Assembly (NCBI GenBank): GCA_020832235.1
Contig: JAFIEZ010000008.1
Location: 1 to 64,000 of the forward strand
DNA from: Bacteroidota bacterium
Lineage (GTDB): Bacteria; Bacteroidota; Rhodothermia; Balneolales; HLUCCA01
Length of the DNA stretch: 64,000 bases
Reading direction: 5' to 3'
The position numbers were made by a program, and so were the translations under genes. Positions 45,178 through 53,829 of the stretch are shown in pieces; position 1 is the stretch's first letter; every line of letters starts with the position of its first letter. Below the pieces are notes generated by a model, which made no database searches, was not told where the DNA came from, and worked only from the letters and a program-made list of their open reading frames with translations.

Positions 45178-45432
45178 GGTATAAAGATGTGTTTCTACTA
45201 CTCGAGTTTATAGGTTAACGGTTTTGGCCTTACTCCATAAAGTTTGTTTTCCTTTTTGTTCATGTTGAATGCCCAACGTTACTTCCTAGCTATTTAATGT
45301 GCGTGTTCACCCGGGCTATAATGATCGCAAAAAGCTTCTGTTATTACTGTAGTTAAGCATGAATAGAGCCTGGACTGTATTTTTGTGTGTAAATCGCCGT
45401 ATATTTGTCTTGTCCAATCTTTGACAAAACAA

Positions 45433-45509
45433 GGTTGGGGGTGCTGGCAAAACTGGCTGAGATTATACCCCAAAATACCTGATCCGGATAATGCCGGCGA
45501 AGGGAAACC
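45433..45509 (+). ncRNA. TPP (thiamine pyrophosphate) riboswitch
   Basis: The conserved cores are present and ordered: GGGGTGCT, then CTGAGATTATACCC, then ACCTGATCCGGATAATGCC and GGCGAAGGGAAAC. P1 closes between GGTT (45433-45436) and AACC (45506-45509). The CTGAGA element binds the pyrimidine ring and the GCGAAGGGA side the pyrophosphate. A 250-base leader follows before a TonB receptor gene, so binding of thiamine pyrophosphate should turn that receptor off. Confidence 0.93.
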
Positions 45510-45759
45510 GGTACAGACGCGTTCATTTTAATGAACCCCTGTGCTTGTCGCCTCGCTGCAGTTTACCGCCAGGTAGCCTTTTGATGAGTATGCTGCGAGC
45601 GTTTCCCGGAGGTACATCCTTCGTTGATCTGCAAACCAAAGCGGTCTTATCAATCTGGTTACTTGCAACGTATACTGCTCGAGATGCCTCAAGCACAATA
45701 GTGTCTGCTCAACATCGCCATGTATGCTGCATCTCCTCTAACATCACTTAAAGGAGAAT

Positions 45760-48396
45760 ATGCATATGCAATTCAAATCTATGATCTCGCACTGGGACCC
45801 GCTTGAAAATCAACGGTGTGCCAAGACGTACGCAACATCGCCGAAAACCCGAAACGCGGGAATTCAGCAAAAACAAGCGAACGTATGTAGGAGTTTTATT
45901 CAACGAAATATCGTTGCGCTTGCGGTATTGCTGCTGTTGCCGCTATGGGTGCATGCCCAGACTATTGACGGCGTTGTGCGCGATGCACAAACCCGTCAGG
46001 CGCTGGAAGGTGCTGCCGTATTTCATGTGGAATCTGGCATTGGAGCCGTAACTGGCACCGATGGGAGATTCTCGCTGAACCTGTCGTCTTGGTACCGAAA
46101 TCTCGGATCCGACCGATCGGTGAGCACTGAAATACAAGTTTCCTATCTTGGATATCGACGATACACCGGTGATATCCGCATCCCGCGAGACACCGAAATA
46201 TCGGTTTCGCTCATTCCCGAAACGTTCGTTACTTCAGAGGTTTTTGTCACCGCTCAGCGGGTCGACGACTCCGTTCCGATGACCTACACGAACGTGAATC
46301 GCGATGAAATCGAGCGCCGCGACAATGCCCGCGACATTCCCTTTCTGCTGCAGCACACGCCTTCGGTTGTGAGTACATCCGATGCCGGTGCGGGAGTGGG
46401 CTACACCGGAATCCGCATCCGTGGTGTCGACGATACCCGTATCAACGTAACCATCAACGGTATTCCGGTGAACGATTCCGAGTCGCACGGGGTGTTCTGG
46501 GTAAACATGCCCGATTTTGCCAGCTCAGTTGGCAGCATGCAGGTGCAGCGTGGTGTTGGTACCTCCACCAATGGTCCTGCCGCTTTCGGAGCTACGCTGA
46601 ACTTGCAAACCGGAGCCCTGCAAACCGAACCTAGCGCCCGAACCACGCTTTCGTACGGTAGTTTCAACACACAGCGCTACAACCTGGAACTGGGCACCGG
46701 ACTGCTGAACAACGGCTGGGCAGTAGAAGGCCGTCTCTCACAGATCACCTCCGATGGATTCATCGACCGGGCCGAGTCGGACCTGAGTTCCTGGTACCTG
46801 TCCGCCTCCCGCTACGGAAAAAACGATTTGCTCAAAGTCGTGGCGTTTTCCGGAAGTGAGCGAACCTATCAAGCATGGAACGGTATTCCGGAAGCCCGCC
46901 TTCGGGGGGATGTAGACGGGATGAACTTCTATGCCGACCAGCATGGACTTAGCAGTGCCGAACGTACACGCCTGCTGAATGCAAACTCGCGCACATATAA
47001 CATGTTTACGTACGACAATCAGATTGACCGCTACACACAGTCGCATTACCAGCTGCATTACTCGCGCCGGGTGGCTGAGAACTGGACCGCAAATGCGTCG
47101 CTTCACCTCACCCGCGGACTTGGATACTTCGAAGAGTTTCGTCCGAGAGATCGTTTGTCTACCTACGGACTACCTCCGGCTGTGATCGGCGGTGAGACCA
47201 TCGCCCGAACCGATATCATTCGTCGTCGATGGCTGGATAACTGGTTCTACGGCATGGTGGTTTCCAGCGAATATCAGCCCACTGAAAGTCTGCAGTTAAC
47301 GCTCGGAGGCGGGTATAATGAGTACGATGGCGACCACTACGGCGAAGTCATCTGGGCAAGGGTTTCTCCCGATGCCGACATCCGTCATCGTTACTATGAC
47401 AACAACGGACTCAAGCGCGATTTCAACGTTTACGCCAAAGCCAACCTCCGGCTAAGCGAAGCCCTCAGCGTGTACGGAGATGTGCAGCTCCGCACCATCA
47501 ACTACACGTTTTTGGGTCCGGTAATCGACAACGATGGCAACCGAGTAGAGCTGGATCAGACCGTAGATTATGCGTTTTTTAATCCCAAGGCCGGACTTGT
47601 TTACCGCCTCGGTGAAGGGCAGCGTGTGTATGCTTCGTTCGCGGTGGCCAACAAAGAGCCCGTGCGCCGCGAGTTAACCCGTACTTCACCCGAGTCCCGT
47701 CCGTCGCACGAAACCCTGTATAACTGGGAGGCGGGCTATCGCATCGATCGTCAGCGCTGGTTCGGTGGCGTCAACCTGTACTACATGGATTATGACAATC
47801 AGCTCATCTTAACGGGGCAGCTGAACGATGTGGGTGCCGCGGTTCGCACCAACGTGAAGGACAGTTACCGCGCCGGGATTGAGCTGGAAGGCGGATGGCA
47901 GTTTAATCGCGCGTTTCAGGCCATCGGTAACCTCACGTTGAGCCGGAATATTATTCCCGAATTCAGCGAGTTTATCGATACCAGTGATGAAAACTGGAAT
48001 CCGTTGCCGCAAACCGAGGTGCGTTATACCAACACGCCGATAGCTTTGTCACCCGATGTGGTGGGATCAGCTACTCTGCGATATACCCGTCGCGGACTGC
48101 AGGCGGACCTGATCAACAAATACGTTTCGCGGCAGTATCTGGATAATAGCGGACTCACCTCGCGTTCGATTGATCCATACTTCGTGAATGACCTGGTTCT
48201 TGGCTACCGTTTCAGCGATCGCAGTTTCGCGCGTAGCGTTGAGCTTAACCTGCATGTGATGAACGTGTTGGATGTTCGTTATGAAACCAATGGATATACC
48301 TACGCGTGGATTACCGGTCAGCAGGAGAACCGATTCAATTTCTTCTATCCACAGGCCGGCCGCCACTTTATGGCCCAGGTTCGTGTAGGATTTTAA
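45760..48396 (+). CDS. TonB-dependent receptor, probably for thiamine or a precursor
   Basis: The 878-residue product begins at an ATG after AAGGAG (45751-45756); a second ATG at 45766 is better spaced. A long N-terminus precedes a signal-like helix (IVALAVLLLLPLWVHAQ). A carboxypeptidase-like domain (TIDGVVRDAQTRQALEGAAVF) is followed by the plug (RDNARDIPFLLQHTPSVVSTSDAGAGVGYTGIRIRG) and the barrel, which ends FMAQVRVGF. The TPP riboswitch upstream is the argument for thiamine; receptors under this switch are known in Bacteroidota. No inner-membrane thiamine permease is adjacent. Confidence 0.85.
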   Translation: MHMQFKSMISHWDPLENQRCAKTYATSPKTRNAGIQQKQANVCRSFIQRNIVALAVLLLLPLWVHAQTIDGVVRDAQTRQALEGAAVFHVESGIGAVTGTDGRFSLNLSSWYRNLGSDRSVSTEIQVSYLGYRRYTGDIRIPRDTEISVSLIPETFVTSEVFVTAQRVDDSVPMTYTNVNRDEIERRDNARDIPFLLQHTPSVVSTSDAGAGVGYTGIRIRGVDDTRINVTINGIPVNDSESHGVFWVNMPDFASSVGSMQVQRGVGTSTNGPAAFGATLNLQTGALQTEPSARTTLSYGSFNTQRYNLELGTGLLNNGWAVEGRLSQITSDGFIDRAESDLSSWYLSASRYGKNDLLKVVAFSGSERTYQAWNGIPEARLRGDVDGMNFYADQHGLSSAERTRLLNANSRTYNMFTYDNQIDRYTQSHYQLHYSRRVAENWTANASLHLTRGLGYFEEFRPRDRLSTYGLPPAVIGGETIARTDIIRRRWLDNWFYGMVVSSEYQPTESLQLTLGGGYNEYDGDHYGEVIWARVSPDADIRHRYYDNNGLKRDFNVYAKANLRLSEALSVYGDVQLRTINYTFLGPVIDNDGNRVELDQTVDYAFFNPKAGLVYRLGEGQRVYASFAVANKEPVRRELTRTSPESRPSHETLYNWEAGYRIDRQRWFGGVNLYYMDYDNQLILTGQLNDVGAAVRTNVKDSYRAGIELEGGWQFNRAFQAIGNLTLSRNIIPEFSEFIDTSDENWNPLPQTEVRYTNTPIALSPDVVGSATLRYTRRGLQADLINKYVSRQYLDNSGLTSRSIDPYFVNDLVLGYRFSDRSFARSVELNLHVMNVLDVRYETNGYTYAWITGQQENRFNFFYPQAGRHFMAQVRVGF

Positions 48397-48420
48397 CGAG
48401 GTTCGATGCCGGCATTTGAT

Positions 48421-48461
48421 GTGTTATCGTGTCAGTTGTCGCTTGAGCTGACAGGTAACAC
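48421..48461. other. Two-part hairpin after the thiamine receptor
   Basis: GTGTTA (48421-48426) pairs with TAACAC (48456-48461) and, inside, TGTCAG (48430-48435) pairs with CTGACA (48448-48453). It sits 25 bases after the stop of the receptor gene and before the terminator, so it may be part of the 3' end structure. Confidence 0.4.
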
Positions 48462-48481
48462 AGCCTCCCTCGCATGAACAT

Positions 48482-48528
48482 AAAAAGCCGCTGTTCTAAG
48501 CTATTATTGTTGGAACAGCGGCTTTTTT
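48482..48528. terminator. Bidirectional terminator after the thiamine receptor
   Basis: GCCGCTGTTC (48487-48496) pairs with GAACAGCGGC (48513-48522); a run of A precedes and a run of six T follows, so it works for transcripts from either side. Confidence 0.85.
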
Positions 48529-48652
48529 ATTGGGTTGGGTGGTCATACTAACATGAGGCATGCCAATATGTAAGACAACTATTGGGAGTATGATTGTGCT
48601 AATGAATGATCATTATGACATAGCTTTTTTGTCAAAGCGGTCTTATCAACAT

Positions 48653-48934
48653 TTACTTCTCTTTGTCTGTCAATTTACCAGTTACATATTTGTGCAAAAC
48701 CGATGTAACCATTGTTTGGTAGGGTAATCCCTCATCCATCGCCATAGTTTTGAGTAGCTCAAGGTCTCTGCCGGATATGCGGATGGTTATTTTGCTGTCT
48801 TTTGCTGTAGTTTGTCGTGCAATCTCACGAGCTTTTTCAACTTCGGCATCTAGATTGGAGACCGAATTCCACTCATCCTGATGGATGCTCTCTATTAATC
48901 GCTCTTCATAATCGTTGAATTGCAGTTTACTCAT
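48653..48934 (-). CDS. BrnA-like antitoxin
   Basis: The 93-residue product ends in a BrnA/CopG-type ribbon-helix-helix: KDSKITIRISGRDLELLKTMAMDEGLPYQTMVTSVLHKYVTG (about residues 42-85). The N-terminal 40 residues are acidic and helical, suitable for covering the toxin. It overlaps the toxin gene by 4 bases and follows it, the order found in brnT-brnA operons. Confidence 0.75.
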   Translation of the reverse strand: MSKLQFNDYEERLIESIHQDEWNSVSNLDAEVEKAREIARQTTAKDSKITIRISGRDLELLKTMAMDEGLPYQTMVTSVLHKYVTGKLTDKEK

Positions 48935-49212
48935 GGTTTTTGTCCTTTATATAGTTGCTGAAATTTTCTGCTCGGGAATGCTGTGATCAATACTCGTGAT
49001 TGGTTTTGGTGGTCATCATAAAAAGGAACAACCCAGGTGTAGTTGTCGATCTCAATGATCATTATTCGTAGATGGATATATTCGGGGTTTGCCAAGTTTT
49101 CTCTTATATCAAGAATGTTTCCATTCTCAATGGCAATACAAATTCTCTCGAAACTTATGCTCGGTTCTTTTTTTAGAAGCTGGTTTTTTTCTTCATTCCA
49201 TACATATTCCAT
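48931..49212 (-). CDS. BrnT-like toxin
   Basis: The 93-residue product has the BrnT layout: YVWNEEKNQLLKKEPSISFERICIAIENG at the start, then HLRIMIIEIDNYTWVVPFYDD and a closing RVLITAFPSRKFQQLY. BrnT toxins are small RelE-fold RNases; the usual catalytic Arg/Glu pattern is only partly visible, so activity is not certain. The antitoxin follows with a 4-base overlap. A strong -35/-10 pair ends only six bases before its start codon. Confidence 0.65.
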   Translation of the reverse strand: MEYVWNEEKNQLLKKEPSISFERICIAIENGNILDIRENLANPEYIHLRIMIIEIDNYTWVVPFYDDHQNQSRVLITAFPSRKFQQLYKGQKP

Positions 49213-49217
49213 TTTCT

Positions 49218-49246
49218 AATATAGTATTATGTATGTATATTGTCAA
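49218..49246 (-). promoter_or_regulatory. Consensus-like promoter of the BrnT/BrnA-like operon
   Basis: Read on the minus strand, TTGACA (49246-49241) and TATATT (49223-49218) are separated by exactly 17 bases, the classic spacing. The start codon of the toxin (49212) follows so closely that transcription would begin about at the ATG, giving a nearly leaderless messenger. TGTAT and ATACA arms around the -35 box could bind the antitoxin. Confidence 0.6.
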
Positions 49247-49277
49247 TACAATGAATGCACAATTGCTTGACTTTGGG

Positions 49278-49314
49278 GCTTCGATACGCTTCGATACGCT
49301 TCGATACGCTTCGA
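49278..49314. repeat. 10-bp tandem repeat, about 3.7 copies
   Basis: The unit GCTTCGATAC is repeated without change from 49278, ending in a partial copy. It is part of the 5' leader of the oxidoreductase-like gene that starts at 49372. Copy-number changes there could alter expression. Confidence 0.8.
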
Positions 49315-49371
49315 AAGCTCTGTAATCCCTGCCCTGCCGAGGCGCTAAGTAATTCACAAATAACAGTCCCC

Positions 49372-50082
49372 ATGCCTAAACACGCCCTAATATTCGGAAG
49401 TACCGGACTCATCGGAACCCAGCTTTTGCACGAGCTCGCCGCCTCGATAAGCAACCATAACGGTGACTCCGCGCCAGCCATAACATCCGTAACCCTGGTC
49501 AACCGCCGACCTCACCCCGACAACCACCTCCTCCAACAGAACGAACACATTACTGAACAGCTGTTCGATTTTAGTGCCTGGTCGGAGGTCGCCTCCTTAT
49601 TTACGCCCGAAACCAGCGTGTTTATCTGCCTGGGAACAACGCGCAAGAAAACACCCGATAAAAAGCAGTACCAGTACATCGACCGCGATATTCCGGTTGC
49701 GATTGCAAAAGCAGCGCAAGAGGGAGGATGCGCCAACATACAGGTCGTTTCTGCTATAGGCGCCGATGCCACATCAAACGTGTTCTATAACCGCACCAAA
49801 GGTGAGATGGAAGAAGGTGTGAAAAAAGCATTTACTTGTGGGCAAACCGTGATCTTCCGTCCGGCACTCCTCCTCGGAAACCGCACCGAAACCCGCCTTG
49901 GAGAACGAATCGGAGAGATTATTTTCAACATAGCAGACCCTTTTTTGAGGGGAAGTGCCACGAAGTATCGCTCAATCGAAAGCCGTGATGTGGCCAGGGC
50001 CATGATTTTTGCGGCCTCCCAAAACGTACCTGCTACTACCGCCTACTTCGATACCATCAAAAGTTGGAGTAAAGCCCTGTAG
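49372..50082 (+). CDS. NAD(P)-binding Rossmann-fold protein (HTATIP2-like)
   Basis: About 236 residues from the ATG at 49372, chosen because it starts the fold directly (MPKHALIFGSTGLIGTQLLHEL, the GxxGxxG dinucleotide loop); the upstream in-frame start passes through the tandem repeat. VSAIGADATSNVFYNRTKGEMEEGV carries the S...Y-x3-K type pattern of atypical short-chain dehydrogenases. Relatives include human HTATIP2/TIP30 and bacterial oxidoreductases of unknown substrate. Confidence 0.8.
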   Translation: MPKHALIFGSTGLIGTQLLHELAASISNHNGDSAPAITSVTLVNRRPHPDNHLLQQNEHITEQLFDFSAWSEVASLFTPETSVFICLGTTRKKTPDKKQYQYIDRDIPVAIAKAAQEGGCANIQVVSAIGADATSNVFYNRTKGEMEEGVKKAFTCGQTVIFRPALLLGNRTETRLGERIGEIIFNIADPFLRGSATKYRSIESRDVARAMIFAASQNVPATTAYFDTIKSWSKAL

Positions 50083-50304
50083 GTATAAAGATTATGGCAA
50101 AATCTGAGAAGAATAACAGATTGGTGAAGGCTTGAACTACATAAAGCGAGAAAAAAATGCTGGAGCGAGACACTCTTGTAACGACTAACTTTAGGCGATT
50201 GTAGTTCTATTTAATTGTTGCAGGACTAAGGATTGAGTATTTTACGTCGCCATCTGAGATTCACGCACGCCGCGCGGAATTCATTAAACTAACTACTGAA
50301 ATCT

Positions 50305-51267
50305 GTGGATGCATTAATTTCCAACCTCACTTCCCCCATCGTTCTGGCCTATGTGTTGGGCATAATTGTTAGACTTGCTAAAAGCGATCTGGAAATTCCC
50401 AAACCGGTTTACCAGGGTATTTCTATCTATCTCTTACTTGCTATCGGACTTAAGGGAGGGGTGGAACTAAGTAAAACCCCCTTTTCAGAGATATCAGGTC
50501 CTTTGCTGGCAACGCTCATTATGGGTGTTTTAACACCGATTATAGCATTCGCTGTACTTCGGTACATCGGTAAGATGGATATCATCAACGCCTCGGCCAT
50601 AGCTGCCCATTATGGCTCGGTATCGGCGGTAACTTTTATTGCAGCAATCAGCTATACACAGGCCCAGGGCCTTGAGCCCGAAGGTTTCATGCCAACGTTG
50701 CTCGCCCTGCTGGAGGTGCCCGGAATTATGGTTGCATTGCTGATACCTCATTTTATGGCTAAAGACAGCAAAGTTTCTCTTAAGAAAGCTGTACATGAAG
50801 TGGCAACCGGAGGGAGTATTGTACTGCTCACGGGTGGGCTTGTCATAGGTTTTCTGGCCGGTCCGGCGAAATTTGTACCCATTGAGCCTTTCTTTGTGAG
50901 TGGTTTTCAGGGCGCACTGGTAATATTCTTGCTGGAACTTGGTATGGTAACGGCATCGCGCCTTGGAGACCTTCGAAAGGCCGGGTGGTTCCTAGGGGCA
51001 TTTGGTATTATCGTACCGATTATATTCGGCACTATGGCCATAATTGCAGGGAGCTGGGCGGGACTTAGCGTAGCAGGTTGTACGGTTTTTGCAGCCATGG
51101 TATCGAGCGGCTCCTATATCGCGGCCCCGGCTGCTGTTCGTATAGCGTTGCCTAAGGCTAGTCCGGCTCTGTACCTTACTGCCGCATTGGGTATTACATT
51201 CCCGTTCAATATTGCGCTGGGAATTCCGTTATATCTGTATATCGCACAGTGGATTGCATCGTTCTAA
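50305..51267 (+). CDS. sbtA: SbtA-type sodium-dependent bicarbonate transporter
   Basis: The 320-residue product starts at a GTG. Ten hydrophobic helices and the paired family motifs (AHYGSVSAVTFIAA near residue 95 and MVSSGSYIAAPAAVRIALP near 270) identify SbtA, the high-affinity Na+/HCO3- symporter. A PII-like gene follows after 15 bases, the usual SbtB partner. In cyanobacteria the pair feeds carbon fixation; here, with no carboxysome or RuBisCO genes nearby, bicarbonate probably supports carboxylases or pH balance. Confidence 0.85.
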   Translation: MDALISNLTSPIVLAYVLGIIVRLAKSDLEIPKPVYQGISIYLLLAIGLKGGVELSKTPFSEISGPLLATLIMGVLTPIIAFAVLRYIGKMDIINASAIAAHYGSVSAVTFIAAISYTQAQGLEPEGFMPTLLALLEVPGIMVALLIPHFMAKDSKVSLKKAVHEVATGGSIVLLTGGLVIGFLAGPAKFVPIEPFFVSGFQGALVIFLLELGMVTASRLGDLRKAGWFLGAFGIIVPIIFGTMAIIAGSWAGLSVAGCTVFAAMVSSGSYIAAPAAVRIALPKASPALYLTAALGITFPFNIALGIPLYLYIAQWIASF

Positions 51268-51282
51268 TCAGGAGAAAAAATA

Positions 51283-51591
51283 ATGACACTTACCAAGGCC
51301 AGACTGATCACTATAATAACCGAAAGGGTTCTTCGCAGCGAAATTATCACCATGTTGAAAGAAAAAGGGGCTACAGGCTATACCGAGACAGAAGCTACCG
51401 GTGAAGGATCGCGCGGAATTCGTGCCTCCGACTGGGCCGGTCGAAATGTAAAAATACAAACAATTGTTTCGGATAAGGTTGCAGAAGCTATCATGGAGAA
51501 CATTGCGGAAAACTACTTTGAAAACTATGCCGTAATTGTATACTTGCGCGATGTGGAGGTCATGCGAGGCGATAAATACTTTACAACGTAA
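51283..51591 (+). CDS. sbtB: PII-like regulator of SbtA (SbtB)
   Basis: The 102-residue product has the ferredoxin-like PII fold: KARLITIITERVLRSEIITMLKEKGATGYTETEATGEGSRG (with the flexible T-loop region after EATGEG) and VAEAIMENIAENYFENYAVIVYLRDVEVMR. The spacing of 15 bases behind sbtA fixes its role as a SbtB-type sensor that binds adenine nucleotides and shuts the transporter. It lacks the C-terminal Cys pair known from some cyanobacterial SbtB. Confidence 0.82.
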   Translation: MTLTKARLITIITERVLRSEIITMLKEKGATGYTETEATGEGSRGIRASDWAGRNVKIQTIVSDKVAEAIMENIAENYFENYAVIVYLRDVEVMRGDKYFTT

Positions 51592-51715
51592 GCTGAGCAA
51601 AGCTCTGCTGGCACTGTATTAATCTGAGAAAGGGAAGCTTCATCAACAGAAGCCCAGCGAGGACAGTTGAACGTTAAAGAATCATGTTTTTCGGCTCGTC
51701 ACCTTTCCCGGTTCG

Positions 51716-52261
51716 TCACCCAAAATGTTCTTTATACATGAGCAGACTATCCCCAAGAATCTGCATGGCCATCGCTTTACCCAGAAACTCTTCAACCATA
51801 ACCTGCTTATTCTCCAGCTTTTTATAGTCTTCAAAGAAATTGCGAAGTTCCGTAATGAAGTGGTTCGGAAGTTCGTCGATATCCTGAATGTGATCCACAC
51901 TAGGGTCGCCCATCATAACGGCAATCAATTTGTCATCTGCCTCGCCCTGGTCCATCATCCGCATAACGCCAATCACACGAGCCGGTACAATGCACATAGG
52001 CACGATATCTACCTGTGATAAAATCATAATATCCAGCGGATCGTTATCATCGCAATAGGTTTTAGGGATGAAGCCATAATTAGCGGGATAGTATACCGAT
52101 GAATAGAGTACACGATCGATGCGAAGCAGACCGCTGTCTTTGTCAAGTTCGTACTTAGCCCGCGTACCTTTGGGAATTTCAATGATGCCACTTACTTTGT
52201 CAGGCTCCTGATATTCAGGATCAACATGATGCCAGGGATTGAAATGAACAGAATTTCGCAT
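51716..52261 (-). CDS. ppa: Inorganic pyrophosphatase (family I)
   Basis: The 181-residue product is full length. [23 protein letters not shown] is the N-terminal active-site strand and [12 protein letters not shown] the metal-binding signature D-x-D-P-x-D. It hydrolyses pyrophosphate made in biosynthesis, in the cytosol. The gene is a single unit. Confidence 0.93.
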   Translation of the reverse strand: MRNSVHFNPWHHVDPEYQEPDKVSGIIEIPKGTRAKYELDKDSGLLRIDRVLYSSVYYPANYGFIPKTYCDDNDPLDIMILSQVDIVPMCIVPARVIGVMRMMDQGEADDKLIAVMMGDPSVDHIQDIDELPNHFITELRNFFEDYKKLENKQVMVEEFLGKAMAMQILGDSLLMYKEHFG

Positions 52262-52501
52262 AAACTAAGCTTTACTTTACTCTTTTGAATTCCAAAAAAG
52301 GGTTGACGATACCCCTGTTCCGGAAGGTTGCAGATACATAAGGATTCGATTTACAATTAATGCACCGAAATCCATAAATTCTTCCTGGTCCGAAATCCCG
52401 GATACGTCCAGGGTAGCTGCACAATCAGCCGGTCTCTCTACCAGTTTGAGCCGCCAAGATACGCAATTACCAACTATTCATGTTTAGAATTGTACACAAG
52501 T

Positions 52502-53023
52502 ATGTCAAATACATTAACATTCCCAGCCGATATGGCAAAGTCAGAAGTTTTTCTAAAGGTCCGTGATTATATTTTGTCACTCGGACTTCGAATTTCTGAT
52601 TATGATGATTCTCGGCCCTGGGGTGGATTCTATTATATTGATGAGGCCCAATCTGCAACATTCATCGAAACCTACTTCCCGCATCTCAATGTAGCGGATT
52701 TTGCCGGGTATTCCCGATTGAGTCCCAAAATCTTGCTGGTTGCCCCTGAGAAACGACTCTCATGGCAATATCACCATCGACGCTCGGAAATCTGGAAGCT
52801 TATCGGAGGCAAAGCCGCCGTTGTAATCAGCGATACTAACGAGCAGACACCGGAACGTTCTCTGGTACCCGGAGATATTGTTGAGTTGCGCCAGGGGGAG
52901 CGTCACCGCCTTGTGGGAACCTCTGAGTGGGGCATTGTAGCTGAAATTTGGCAGCACACCAATCCAAATCACCCATCCGATGAAGACGATATTGTTCGTG
53001 TAGAAGACGACTTCGGAAGGTAA
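52502..53023 (+). CDS. Cupin-fold protein resembling type II phosphomannose isomerase
   Basis: About 173 residues from the ATG at 52502 (a TTG at 52490 is four codons longer). RPWGGFYYI at about 32-40 is the WG-fold entry seen in mannose-6-phosphate isomerase/GDP-mannose pyrophosphorylase C-terminal domains, and RLSWQYHHRRSEIWKLIGGKAAVVI with LVPGDIVELRQGERHRLVG supplies the two cupin motifs with metal-ligand His and Glu. The substrate is unproven. It points away from the pyrophosphatase gene and toward the phosphatase gene. Confidence 0.75.
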   Translation: MSNTLTFPADMAKSEVFLKVRDYILSLGLRISDYDDSRPWGGFYYIDEAQSATFIETYFPHLNVADFAGYSRLSPKILLVAPEKRLSWQYHHRRSEIWKLIGGKAAVVISDTNEQTPERSLVPGDIVELRQGERHRLVGTSEWGIVAEIWQHTNPNHPSDEDDIVRVEDDFGR

Positions 53024-53033
53024 ACAATCTTTA

Positions 53034-53732
53034 TCAGTAGGAATGTTCTACTCCACCCCGCGACAGGTGAATTAACCGGGTCCTGCGATTATCCCTGTTT
53101 ATCTCCAGCTGGGTAACACTACCGTGCCTGAGTATCAGTTTGAAGCTATGCTCCATCTCAATACCCAGAACATGGCATAAAATAGCCCTTAAAACGCCTC
53201 CGTGACCGAATATGTAGACAACGGGCTCTTCACTGGCAACCGTTTTTACACTAGCCGTACTCACCTCGCCGGGTAAAACATCCAGAGGTTCGGCACAAAG
53301 TGGCATGATGAATTCATCCCAAAAAGCCACACTTCGTTTCATAACCTGAGCGAAGCTTTCACCCTCCGGTGTAGCTGCATTAACAAAGTCGCCCATCCAG
53401 GCGTCAATCTCATCACGAGGAATGTCGGCCCAACGTTTCATCTCCCAGGTTCCGAAATCAATTTCGCGGAGGCGGTCATCATAAACGATAGGTTCTGAAG
53501 GTGTGAGCTCATGTTCCGCCATATATTCGGCCATTTTGCTGCAACGAATTAGCGGACTGGAATAAAATAAATGTTGTTGCTGCTGACGGTCAGCTAAATT
53601 TTTAGGCCAGAGAAAACGCGCAATATCGTTAAAGAGCGGCTCATAGGGTTCGGCAATATCTAGATCAGTACTTCCGTAAATAATCCCTTTCTCGGCAACA
53701 GTAGGAGTATGCCGTATCAGAAAAACTTTCAT
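53034..53732 (-). CDS. Histidine phosphatase family protein
   Basis: The 232-residue product begins KVFLIRHTPTV, the RH catalytic motif in its RHTPT form (His8 takes the phosphate), and has the second His in YIFGHGGVLRAIL near residue 175. DFGTWEMKRWADIP is the usual phosphoglycerate-mutase-like glutamate region. The form is close to alpha-ribazole phosphatase (CobC) and related enzymes, but no cobalamin genes are adjacent. Confidence 0.8.
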   Translation of the reverse strand: MKVFLIRHTPTVAEKGIIYGSTDLDIAEPYEPLFNDIARFLWPKNLADRQQQQHLFYSSPLIRCSKMAEYMAEHELTPSEPIVYDDRLREIDFGTWEMKRWADIPRDEIDAWMGDFVNAATPEGESFAQVMKRSVAFWDEFIMPLCAEPLDVLPGEVSTASVKTVASEEPVVYIFGHGGVLRAILCHVLGIEMEHSFKLILRHGSVTQLEINRDNRRTRLIHLSRGGVEHSY

Positions 53733-53788
53733 CAGAAATTTTTGGTGTTATTAATACGATGGGGGCGTGTAATGCGGGAGATGATATC

Positions 53789-53822
53789 AAAAAAAAAGCC
53801 CCATCAATTGTGTGATGGGGCT
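53789..53822 (-). terminator. Terminator of the cyclophilin gene
   Basis: AGCCCCATCA (53797-53806) pairs with TGATGGGGCT (53813-53822) around a 6-base loop. On the minus strand the stem is followed by a run of nine T, directly after the cyclophilin stop. Confidence 0.9.
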
Positions 53823-53829
53823 GAAGAGG

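Noticed and set aside
45491-45751. An 86-codon frame between the TPP riboswitch and the TonB receptor
   Set aside because: It begins inside the aptamer core, has no ribosome site of its own and no family features; it is better read as untranslated leader.
45638-48649. A 16-base direct repeat (AAAGCGGTCTTATCAA) at 45638 and 48634, flanking the thiamine receptor
   Set aside because: A single 16-base match is expected about once by chance in a window of this size, and nothing like a transposase or target duplication is nearby.
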